Of a DNA stretch of 64,000 nucleotides, positions 44,516 through 52,025 are shown in pieces (position 1 is the first letter of the stretch; the number at the start of each line of letters is the position of its first letter). The DNA is taken from positions 310,001 to 374,000 of the forward strand of contig OY829894.1 in assembly GCA_963691905.1 (NCBI GenBank), read 5' to 3'. The stretch comes from QGON01 sp963691905. Its GTDB lineage: Bacteria > Pseudomonadota > Gammaproteobacteria > Chromatiales > Chromatiaceae. The notes under the pieces were generated by a model, which was not told the origin of the DNA, did not search any database, and worked only from the letters and a program-made list of their open reading frames with translations. The translations under genes were made by a program, and so were the position numbers.

Positions 44516-46137
44516 TTGCATAAATTCCGGTGCTAACAACCATTCCACTGTATAAAAGACAGGGAGAAATGAAAAATATGCACTATCTCTGGAGTTCACT
44601 GCTGGTGAGATCCAGAAACCATGAAAAATCCTACATTTGAAACGATAAAAATGAGAAAGCGGATTGTTGCTGAGGTAAAATAAGCTCGTCAAAACAAAAC
44701 CTTACCCAACAACAAACCCGCTTATTATGAAGTCTAGCAGATCTGAGATTCACCGCAAAACCCATGCCCTTCCCATCCTCCGATTTGAAGACCAACACCT
44801 TACCTCTTTTTCTGGTTTGGTAGTCTTTCAAAAGCTGTTCGAATATCTTGCCCTGAAAGATCGGTTGCGCAGATGCTTCAAACATCTGGATATCAGCCCG
44901 ATCTTTGGCCATGCCAACATCGTTTTATTGCTGGTAGTCCATCTTCTGCTGGGATACCGGGAGCTTCGCCACCTCCGGTATTACGAGGACGATCCTCTGG
45001 TCCGTCGTCTGCTGGGGCTCAAGCGTCTTCCTGATGTAGCCACCATCAGCCGACAGCTGGCCACAATGGACGCCCATAGTGTCGAGCATCTCCAGCAATT
45101 GCAGCAGGCACTGGTACTGGATCGCCTCATGCTGTTGGCATTGAGGCGCATCACGATAGATTTTGACGGCTCCGTCATTGGGACGGGGCGTTTTGCCGAG
45201 GGAACAGCCATTGGTTTCAACCGCAAGAAGAAAGGGCAGCGCAGCTACTATCCGCTGTTCTGCACGGTAGCCCAGACCGGGCAGGTGCTGGCTGTTTTGC
45301 ACCGCTCTGGGAATGTCCATGATTCCAATGGTGCGCAGGCGTTCATTCTGAACTGTATCGAACAGATCAAAAATGCATTACCCGGTGTAACCATTGAAGT
45401 GCGCATGGATAGCGCCTTTTTCAGTGATACCATTGTCAGTGCCCTTGATGAGGCAAAAATCGAATACACGATCAGCGTCCCCTTTGAACGCTTTGGCCAA
45501 CTTAAGGAGAAGATCGAAGGTCGCCACCGTTGGAACCGCCTCGACAATCAGCATGACTTCTTCGAGTCAAACTGGAAACCTGAATCATGGAATGTACGGC
45601 ATCGTTTTGTTTTCGTGCGCCAGCGAGCAAAAGTGCAATACAAGCAGGCAGTGCAGTTGGATCTGTTCATCCCCTACGAATATGGCTATACGTTCAAAGT
45701 GGTTTTGACAAATAAACAACTGACGGCAGCCAAGGTGGTTGCCTTTCATAACGGTCGCGGCAGCCAGGAAGGGATTTTCGCTGAGCTTAAATCACAGAAT
45801 GCGCTGGGCTATGTGCCCACACGCACCTGGCATGGTAATCAGGTCTATCTGCTGTCCGCTGTGCTGGCGCATAATCTTTCACGGGAACTACAAATGATCA
45901 CGCGAGCACCTTCACGTACAACACAGGAAAAACGCCCTGCACTGTGGGATTTTGAACAATTGAATACGTTACGGCGGCGGGTTATTCAGCGTGCCGGTCG
46001 ATTGATCCGTCCTCAAGGCTGGCTGACACTTTCTATGAGTGCAAACCAGGCTGTGCAAAACGAGTTATTGCATTACCTAGATGAAATCGAGAAGGTAGCA
46101 TAGTCAGTTTCTGGCCAGATTTTATGCAACGCTGGGG
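44508..46137. mobile_element. IS1380-family insertion sequence inside the kinase-helicase gene
   Basis: A TTAA target duplication flanks the element (44504-44507 and 46138-46141). The ends are imperfect inverted repeats containing GTTGCATAAA near the left end and TTTATGCAAC near the right. Length is 1630 bp with one transposase. Removing the IS and one TTAA restores the interrupted frame. Confidence 0.9.
44727..46103 (+). CDS. IS1380-family transposase
   Basis: This 458-residue DDE transposase of the DUF4372/IS1380 type has an N-terminal FEDQHLTSFSGLVVFQKLFEYL, then RRITIDFDGSVIGT with the first Asp and VTIEVRMDSAFFSDTIV with the second. The C-terminal glutamate region is FHNGRGSQEGIFAELKSQNALGYVP. 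The frame is complete, so the IS looks recent and possibly active. Confidence 0.9.
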   Translation: MKSSRSEIHRKTHALPILRFEDQHLTSFSGLVVFQKLFEYLALKDRLRRCFKHLDISPIFGHANIVLLLVVHLLLGYRELRHLRYYEDDPLVRRLLGLKRLPDVATISRQLATMDAHSVEHLQQLQQALVLDRLMLLALRRITIDFDGSVIGTGRFAEGTAIGFNRKKKGQRSYYPLFCTVAQTGQVLAVLHRSGNVHDSNGAQAFILNCIEQIKNALPGVTIEVRMDSAFFSDTIVSALDEAKIEYTISVPFERFGQLKEKIEGRHRWNRLDNQHDFFESNWKPESWNVRHRFVFVRQRAKVQYKQAVQLDLFIPYEYGYTFKVVLTNKQLTAAKVVAFHNGRGSQEGIFAELKSQNALGYVPTRTWHGNQVYLLSAVLAHNLSRELQMITRAPSRTTQEKRPALWDFEQLNTLRRRVIQRAGRLIRPQGWLTLSMSANQAVQNELLHYLDEIEKVA

Positions 46138-46602
46138 TTAAGAAACGGAACGAGCTATTACAATGAACGTGAAGCAGAGTGCGTCGTTTCTACATTAAGA
46201 AAGATTGCATTTTCCTATTTGCATGGGAAGGCGAAGAAGCTGCCAAGCATAGGAATAGTTTCTGGATACTCAAGCCAAGTTAGGCACATTAGGCGGCTAA
46301 TTGATGCAGACATAAACCTTTCAAAATTACCTATTGAATGCTCTTCCGTACATCAATTCCAAGGACGAGAAGTGGATGTATGTATTTATTCAGTTGTTCG
46401 TGATAATCCGCAGGGTGATGTCGGCTTCCTTAGTGATTGGCGACATTTAAATGTCGCGCTTTCGCGTGCGCGAGATTGCTTGGTGATCGTTGGATCAACA
46501 AGATTTTGTGCATCAGCAAGAAATGCTCCTCATTTACATGAGCTAGTTCAATACTTTTTAAAAAATCACTCTGACCGGATTAAGGAGTGGTCTGATGCTT
46601 AG
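46138..46602 (+). pseudogene. MkoA-like kinase-helicase, 3' part beyond IS1380
   Basis: It encodes the last 154 residues of the split protein, starting in the TTAA duplication. It carries the SF1 C-terminal motifs: IGIVSGYSSQVRHIRRLI, VHQFQGREVDVCIYSVVRD (motif V-like) and WRHLNVALSRARDCLVIVG (motif VI). On its own it has no proper start; an internal ATG at 46219 is unlikely to yield a useful protein. The stop overlaps the start of the PLD gene by 8 bases. Confidence 0.85.
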
Positions 46603-48004
46603 TCCTGAAAGAATTGTTGAGATTGCCGATCGAAGGCCGGGGTTTCGGGTTGTTACTTACCGAGAGATTGGGCTGCCAGTATTCAGCATGAAACCCCTTG
46701 TGACAATACAAGAGCATTCGGAAATAGGTCCTATCGAGGAATACGTACTTCGTGCAGTAGACCTAGGCATTAGTCGTTCTCCAGACATAGCGAGCTATCT
46801 AGGGTTACCCAACATAATTGTGAATCATCAGCTGGGAACACTGGCGTATGAAAATTTGGTTGCTCAAGTTGCTGACACATTGGATATATACTCACTTACA
46901 CCAAGTGGGTTAACACGTTTAAAGGAGAAGGGGAGGAAAATCATCGAAAAGGAGGTGCTTCCGATTGTTGTGGATGGGATAACCAGGCAAGTCCTTCCAA
47001 TTACCAGCGATAGCTTCTACAGAAATCGTGATCTAGATGATATGGGACTTGATCCCTTGCCACCAATTCCTAGAGCTTCCCCTAAAGGTGATGAGTTGGA
47101 TGTGGGGGGGATTAATCATGCGTTAGAGATGTTTTCTCTAAATTCGAAAATTGATAAAAAGGTGATTCAGGTTGATGCACTTATCGGGCGTAATTACCTC
47201 CTCTTTAGGCCAGCATTAGCAATAGCGTTCAAGTCAGATAACGGTCGTTCGGTATCTATTGGGTTCGCAATTGATGGGGTAATGTCAGAAGCGCATGAGC
47301 GTCATTACATGAAGGGGGATGATGCCCGGAAATCAGCAATATTTGGAGATATTTTCGATTCGGGTAAAAGACGGAAAGAGCTTCAACATGTTGCCCGGGA
47401 ACTTCGAGAGGATGTGAATATTGAGCCAGTCGGGTTTCGTTCTCAATCTACCAATATTAAGAGAAGAAAGACATTATCGCTGAAAAATCGTACTCCGGCC
47501 GCTACTCAAGATGTTCAGAATCAAGACTCAGTTAGGCCGATTAGTGTATATGAGCATCCTGAGATTCTAGAAAACGCACTAAAAAATGCGTCAGAAAGAA
47601 TCTTGATAATATCCCCATGGATTCGACGAAAAGTAGTAGACAAAGCTTTTCTTGGCAATTTGAGGGAATGCTTGGAAAGAGGTGTTGAAGTGACTATAGC
47701 CTACGGTATCGACCGCGAAGATAAGAATGCAAAATACCACGACAAGAAGGCGGAGGCCGATTTGGTTATGCTTTCAAAGGGCTATACAAACTTTCGATTG
47801 ATGCGAAAGGGAAATACGCATGCGAAAGTTCTGATTAAAGATTCAGAATTTTACGTTACAACCAGTTTCAATTGGCTATCATTCAAAGGGGATCCTTCTC
47901 AGCCATTTCGAGAGGAAGAAGGAACCTATGTTGAAGGGCGGGAACGAGTTGACAAGTACTATAGTCGCTTGATGCAGCGTATCAATGAGCATCCGATAAC
48001 ATGA
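46595..48004 (+). CDS. MkoB-like protein with phospholipase-D nuclease domain
   Basis: This 469-residue protein has an N-terminal half (about 1-280) of unknown type, with a helical segment near 45-110 that may be winged-helix-like. The C-terminal PLD-type domain (about 315-465) carries one HKD motif, His409-x-Lys411-x4-Asp416, followed by SFNW (424-427). A single motif implies a dimeric active site. It overlaps the kinase-helicase gene by 8 bases and matches MkoB of Mokosh type I. The gene is intact, but its partner is broken. Confidence 0.82.
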   Translation: MLSPERIVEIADRRPGFRVVTYREIGLPVFSMKPLVTIQEHSEIGPIEEYVLRAVDLGISRSPDIASYLGLPNIIVNHQLGTLAYENLVAQVADTLDIYSLTPSGLTRLKEKGRKIIEKEVLPIVVDGITRQVLPITSDSFYRNRDLDDMGLDPLPPIPRASPKGDELDVGGINHALEMFSLNSKIDKKVIQVDALIGRNYLLFRPALAIAFKSDNGRSVSIGFAIDGVMSEAHERHYMKGDDARKSAIFGDIFDSGKRRKELQHVARELREDVNIEPVGFRSQSTNIKRRKTLSLKNRTPAATQDVQNQDSVRPISVYEHPEILENALKNASERILIISPWIRRKVVDKAFLGNLRECLERGVEVTIAYGIDREDKNAKYHDKKAEADLVMLSKGYTNFRLMRKGNTHAKVLIKDSEFYVTTSFNWLSFKGDPSQPFREEEGTYVEGRERVDKYYSRLMQRINEHPIT

Positions 48005-48107
48005 TAACTTCCTATAAGATAAACATACCAGAAGAAAGTTACGATACGGAAGAGAGTGTTAGAAATTTTGTGCCATTTCAGTAGTATTAGCAATAACAGG
48101 ATTAACA

Positions 48108-48342
48108 CATGTTTGCCTGCCACTAGACTGGCCAGGTACTGCTTGGATGGAGTGCCAAACACCTGCTTACGCTTAGGTGCATCTATGCCGATCAGCCTGA
48201 TTTTGTGGCGGGTGCTGCTAGAATCCAGTACATGAACGGTGTCGCCATCTGTGACCTTGACCACCCTGTCGGTGAGGGTTTCGGCATGTATGGTGGAGGC
48301 GACGAGGAAGAGTAGGGAGAAGAGTATGTTTTTATAAGAAGC
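48108..48342 (-). pseudogene. Thermonuclease (SNase-like) gene fragment
   Basis: The open frame reads NILFSLLFLVASTIHAE, a signal peptide, then VVKVTDGDTVHVL and IRLIGIDAPKRK, the N-terminal half of a secreted staphylococcal-nuclease-like protein. There is no ATG/GTG/TTG in front. The catalytic Glu after GIDAP is Lys. Similarity stops at about 48108, where unrelated sequence begins. It is therefore a remnant. Confidence 0.7.
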
Positions 48343-48384
48343 CGAATTGATCCGTTTCGAGACTTCTTAGCTTCATCCAAAAAG

Positions 48385-48416
48385 AAAACCCCAACAAGCT
48401 TCCCTGCTGGGGTTTC
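48385..48416 (-). terminator. Hairpin with T-run on the minus strand
   Basis: CCCCAGCA and TGTTGGGG enclose GGGAAGCT and are followed on the minus strand by TTTTC. It lies in a degenerate stretch (48343-48802) in which I see only broken frames and no recognisable gene. Confidence 0.6.
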
Positions 48417-48802
48417 GGGCATCGTCCATGATGACATGTTGGGATCTGGCGTCGGCGTTTGACAAGTGACACAGCACCCGGGATTACTTTTCCCCTTGTC
48501 CAGATTGAAGGCCGTAGGGTGATTCTGGTGATAACAAGCCATCGGCTCAGTGGGCGGTTTGTCTTCTCACGCAGAATCATAGGCTGCATCGACACGCCGT
48601 TTTCCATGTAACCCTTGCCGGTTTTTTGAGTAACCCTCACTTTACTAATCCTTCTTGGGTACCATTTTGGTTACTTCCCCAAACAACATCCGTTGCATAG
48701 TTACACATTCAGCCTCATTGACACTCATTGAAATCCGTTGCATATTCAAGTTTCACGGTGCTTGGGTGAGTTTCGGTTACTCCTTACTGAGTGAAAGTAG
48801 GA

Positions 48803-48863
48803 CTTGAAAACCGGCGTGGGTTTGTAGCCCACCCAGGGTTAGAATCCCTGCCTCTCCGCCATA
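48803..48863 (+). other. attR: partial tRNA-Ser copy, right end of island 1
   Basis: These 61 bases duplicate 39474-39534. The single change (A at 48841) hits the T-loop TTCGAATC. It lacks the 5' half and is not a functional tRNA. Confidence 0.92.
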
Positions 48864-48868
48864 AAATC

Positions 48869-48903
48869 AAAGGCTTACATCATTCTTGGTGTAGGCCTTT
48901 TTT
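48869..48903 (+). terminator. Original tRNA-Ser terminator, displaced by the island
   Basis: AAAGGCTTACA (48869-48879) pairs with TGTAGGCCTTT (48890-48900) and runs into TTTTTT. It lies 6 bases after attR, where the terminator of the uninterrupted tRNA gene would be. The remaining gap to 49111 shows no gene. Confidence 0.75.
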
Positions 48904-49111
48904 GTTGCTTTTGCTCTGTGGGCCAGTGACGCGTTAGGTGCCGGCCCCGCTCCGAACGCTTCCCAGCAAACCACGGCGAATTAAACACCAAAAAATTCAA
49001 CTGGCGAACTTGTTCTGATCCAGGTCGACCAGCTTCACGGACTCACGGAATGAGTCACCGCCTCAGTGATAATGACAACACCCTAAGTGTTCCCTGTCAC
49101 AGGAGGTTGCC

Positions 49112-50113
49112 ATGTCCACCATTACCGAATGTCTTTCCCAGGTCAGATTGGGTGAACCACAGGTCCACCGCAATCTCGTCCTTTTTCCGTTGATCGCAGA
49201 AAAGCGCGCTGAACCCCACTATCTCTTGCTGGATGAGGCCCTGGCGCGGGGATGCGCCCGTGTGACCGAAGTATCCGAGTCAGGCTCTGTTCCGGAACTC
49301 AGGTTCGTCAACGAATGCGATCGTCCGGTGTTACTCCTCGACGGCGAAGAACTGGTGGGAGCGAAGCAGAATCGTATACTCAATCTCACCGTTATGGCGC
49401 CTGCCCACAAGAGCATCATCATTCCTGTCTCCTGCGTGGAGGCGGGACGGTGGCAGGCCGAATCCGCCGACTTTGCCAGCGCCAAGCGCGCACACTATGC
49501 CGCAGGAAGAGCGAGCAAGGCGGCCCATGTGAGTGCATCCCTGCGCAATTCCGGTACCCGGCGTAGTGATCAGTCGGCAGTCTGGCAGGATATATCGGAA
49601 AAGTCTGCGCGCATGCAGGCTCACTCCAGGAGTGAAGCCGCTGCCGCGATGTACCAGCAGCATCGCGCCAGCCTGGACGATTTTCTCCAGGCTTTTCTGC
49701 CGGTTGGAGGGCAGGCTGGTGCGATGTTCGCAGTGAATGGCAGGATTGTGGGGCTGGATCTGTTCGACAGCCCCGAAACACTTTCAAGCCTGCTGGGAAA
49801 ACTCGTGGAGAGCTATGCGCTGGATGCTATCGACGCGATGCAGGCAGGGTCAGAGGGAGCGGCAACGGCAACTGACGACCCGCAAGTGATGTTGGATGAT
49901 ACCGCCAAGGCGGCAGTGGAACGATTTCCTGCCGTGGGTGAAGGTGAGGATCTGCGCCTCCACGGCGAACGCCTCACCGGGGGTGCGCTGGTGAAGGAGG
50001 ACCGCGTGATCCATCTCTGCGCATTCAGGTTACAAGTCAGGGGCAATGCTGCCGACCATGGAGGAAGTCGGTTTGCGAGGGCATCGCAACGCCGCAGCCG
50101 GTGGAGACACTGA
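49112..50113 (+). CDS. ARPP-1-like domain protein (DUF6569-type)
   Basis: This 333-residue protein has an AGGAGG ribosome site 5 bases upstream. Its N-terminal half matches the ARPP-1 type domain: VHRNLVLFPLIAE, YLLLDEALARGCARVTEVSESGSVPEL, LLLDGEELVGAKQNRILNLTV and PVSCVEAGRW. A long middle helix region and a basic Arg-rich tail follow. The biochemical function is not established. The family label is from pattern memory and worth checking. Confidence 0.7.
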   Translation: MSTITECLSQVRLGEPQVHRNLVLFPLIAEKRAEPHYLLLDEALARGCARVTEVSESGSVPELRFVNECDRPVLLLDGEELVGAKQNRILNLTVMAPAHKSIIIPVSCVEAGRWQAESADFASAKRAHYAAGRASKAAHVSASLRNSGTRRSDQSAVWQDISEKSARMQAHSRSEAAAAMYQQHRASLDDFLQAFLPVGGQAGAMFAVNGRIVGLDLFDSPETLSSLLGKLVESYALDAIDAMQAGSEGAATATDDPQVMLDDTAKAAVERFPAVGEGEDLRLHGERLTGGALVKEDRVIHLCAFRLQVRGNAADHGGSRFARASQRRSRWRH

Positions 50114-50270
50114 GGCAGTGATCCGTCGGCTTTTATTTTTGTGATAAAGGCCGACGGAAGGCCTGGAAAGTCCATAGCAAAACCAGAAATCATGAATAAT
50201 GAGTCTACCGCAAGCGCTTGCGATAGACTCAGGCAGAGGAGAGGCGATTTCTCAGGGAGGCGTACCACAA

Positions 50271-50729
50271 ATGGGCATAGAGACAAAACTCATCCACAGA
50301 ATTCGGGCCGACTATCAGCTTGATTGGCAGGGTATCCACGGTGTATCTCACTGGAGCCGGGTCAGACAGAATGGTTTGCGATTGGCGGTAGAAAATGAAG
50401 TGGATACCCGCGTCATTGAACTGTTCAGCGTCATTCACGATAGTTGCAGAGTGAATGACGAGAACGACCCTGAACATGGTCCAAGGGCCGCCAGGTATGC
50501 TGAAGTTTTGCGGACTGAAGGGATAATCCGGCTGACTGATGGCCAGATGCAGCAGTTAACGGCAGCCTGTGAAGGACACACCCGCTCTCATACTCACGCA
50601 GACATGACCATTGCAACCTGCTGGGATGCAGACAGACTCGATCTGGGACGAGTCGGCATAAGACCCGATCCGCAGCGGATGGCGACGCAAGCGGGTGCCC
50701 TGTTGGCAAAAACCGCCGAGTATCTGTAG
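50271..50729 (+). CDS. HD-domain-like protein
   Basis: This is a protein of about 152 residues. I start at the ATG at 50271, which has AGGGAGG 10 bases upstream; the frame is open earlier but unconvincing. HGVSHWSRV, then the HD pair in FSVIHDSCRVND, and CEGHTRSHTHADMTIATCWDADRLDLGRVG fit the HD metal-dependent phosphohydrolase layout. The substrate is unknown (nucleotide or cyclic nucleotide by family). Confidence 0.75.
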   Translation: MGIETKLIHRIRADYQLDWQGIHGVSHWSRVRQNGLRLAVENEVDTRVIELFSVIHDSCRVNDENDPEHGPRAARYAEVLRTEGIIRLTDGQMQQLTAACEGHTRSHTHADMTIATCWDADRLDLGRVGIRPDPQRMATQAGALLAKTAEYL

Positions 50730-50857
50730 GTACGGAACATGGACTACTACGAAAAAATGCTGAGGTCTTTGTTGAAGTTCACCCATAGCAATCAGATAAA
50801 CCATTTTAAAATTATGGTAATCTGAAGGAAGTCGTAGACCACGATTAAAACATCAGC

Positions 50858-50887
50858 TATGTTACATGATGCATGTCACATAACATA
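50858..50887 (+). promoter_or_regulatory. Palindromic operator candidate before the cassette
   Basis: TATGTTA (50858-50864) and TAACATA (50881-50887) enclose a second palindrome ACATG-ATG-CATGT. The site is 20 bases before the start of a ribbon-helix-helix-like gene and is the right kind of target for self-regulation. Confidence 0.55.
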
Positions 50888-50907
50888 TTCGATAGTGGTG
50901 CTTGAGA

Positions 50908-51108
50908 ATGGCTAAAGGTAGTAGCGGACGGTTAGTAATCGAGATAGATCCTAATCTAAAACAAGAGCTTTATCAGGCGCTTGGGGATGAAGGGCTCAAC
51001 TTGAAGCAGTGGTTTTTACGAAACGTATCAGATTTTCTAAATAATCGAACGCAGCCTGAACTACCGTTCTTCACCGACATGAAAAGTAGCAAGGAAGCAA
51101 ATTCATGA
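50908..51108 (+). CDS. Small ribbon-helix-helix-like protein, first gene of the Ssp-type cassette
   Basis: This 66-residue protein reads GRLVIEID (strand), NLKQELYQALGDEG (helix) and LNLKQWFLRNVSDFL (helix), as in ribbon-helix-helix DNA-binding proteins. The ATG at 50908 is preferred to the TTG two codons earlier. Its stop overlaps the next start (ATGA), so it is part of the operon. It probably regulates it, but a structural role in the complex is possible. Confidence 0.65.
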   Translation: MAKGSSGRLVIEIDPNLKQELYQALGDEGLNLKQWFLRNVSDFLNNRTQPELPFFTDMKSSKEANS

Positions 51109-52025
51109 GATTTAATCCCAATAAAGTTGCCTTCGGGCGACACGAAACCTTCGCCTTGCGGTATAGCTGGCTCACCAAGGGTTTTCAGGCATTGCAGTCT
51201 GATCAGGGGGTTTTTACCTCTGACGAGGCGACTGTGACATTAGGCGTTGGTAAAAACATGGTCAATGCTATCAGGTATTGGCTGCTCGCTAGTCGTTTGA
51301 TCCAGCCAGCTGAGGGTAAGGGATTTCAGTCAACACCTATAGGTAGCGCCATCTTTGATAAAAAGGGCTATGACCCTTACCTCGAAGATGAAGCCACTAT
51401 ATGGCTCATACACTGGCTGATCACTACTAATCCTGAGCAGGCGACCGCCTGGTATTGGTTTTTTAATCAATTTCACAAGCCCGATTTTGGTTCGCAAGAA
51501 GTTGCAACAACACTCTATGACTTTGTCTCACAGCGGAAGCTTAAATCGGCAGCTACTACGGTAAAGAATGATGCAACTATCGTGCTGCGTATGTATGCGC
51601 GTTCAAAGGGTAACGGTCGCACACCTTTAGAGGATGCACTTGATTCACCACTTTCGCAGCTAAATCTTATCTCACAGTCACCAGGTGGTCGTAGCTATAC
51701 GTCTCGTCCAGCGGATAGGGAAGGGTTGCCGAATGGTATATTAGGCTATGCTATCGCCGAGCTATTTGAATATATGGAAGTAAAGGAATTACCGATTGAA
51801 GACCTTATGTATTCCAAAGATGGCTACCCTTCGCCCGGTGCAGCATTCCGTCTGACAGAGAACGCCTTGATTACCAAGCTAGAAAAAATGATCCACGAGG
51901 TTCCAGGCGTATTTGAGATTCGAGAGACGGCTGGTATTCATCAAGTTTATTTGTTGGACAAAATAGACCCGCGGTTCTTCCTAAAACATCACTATGAATC
52001 GCAGGCTCAGGAGGCGGCAGCATGA
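51105..52025 (+). CDS. sspB: SspB-like DUF4007 protein
   Basis: This 306-residue protein has the DUF4007 N-terminus (FGRHETFALRYSWLTKGFQAL), a winged-helix segment (TLGVGKNMVNAIRYWLLASRLIQ) and a C-terminal helical part. DUF4007 proteins accompany phosphorothioation-type ATPase and PAPS-reductase genes. SspB of the SspABCD single-strand phosphorothioate system is reported as a DNA nickase. The order here (B, ATPase, PAPS reductase-like) supports the name. No classical nuclease motif is visible to me. It overlaps sspC by 4 bases. Confidence 0.8.
   Translation: MRFNPNKVAFGRHETFALRYSWLTKGFQALQSDQGVFTSDEATVTLGVGKNMVNAIRYWLLASRLIQPAEGKGFQSTPIGSAIFDKKGYDPYLEDEATIWLIHWLITTNPEQATAWYWFFNQFHKPDFGSQEVATTLYDFVSQRKLKSAATTVKNDATIVLRMYARSKGNGRTPLEDALDSPLSQLNLISQSPGGRSYTSRPADREGLPNGILGYAIAELFEYMEVKELPIEDLMYSKDGYPSPGAAFRLTENALITKLEKMIHEVPGVFEIRETAGIHQVYLLDKIDPRFFLKHHYESQAQEAAA

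Larger units (their letters stand above)
39474..48863. mobile_element. Genomic island 1 integrated at tRNA-Ser (9.4 kb)
   Basis: It is bracketed by 61-bp direct repeats of the tRNA 3' half. It contains a truncated integrase, an IS1182-family element, a Mokosh-like kinase-helicase plus PLD pair, an IS1380-family element and a decayed thermonuclease gene. Its coding sequence is AT-richer than the flanking core. Without a whole integrase it is probably no longer self-mobile. Confidence 0.88.

Noticed and set aside
46219..46602. Independent 127-residue helicase-like gene starting at an internal ATG
   Set aside because: The frame continues upstream to the IS end and joins the kinase-helicase exactly when the IS is removed, so it is the 3' part of a split gene.
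48332..48640. Minus-strand frames with a Cys-x-x-Cys segment near the island right end
   Set aside because: The frames are short and overlap each other, and a terminator hairpin lies inside them; no family could be recognised.
48803..48863. Second tRNA-Ser gene
   Set aside because: Only the 3' half from the anticodon loop is present and the T-loop carries a substitution; it is an attachment-site copy.
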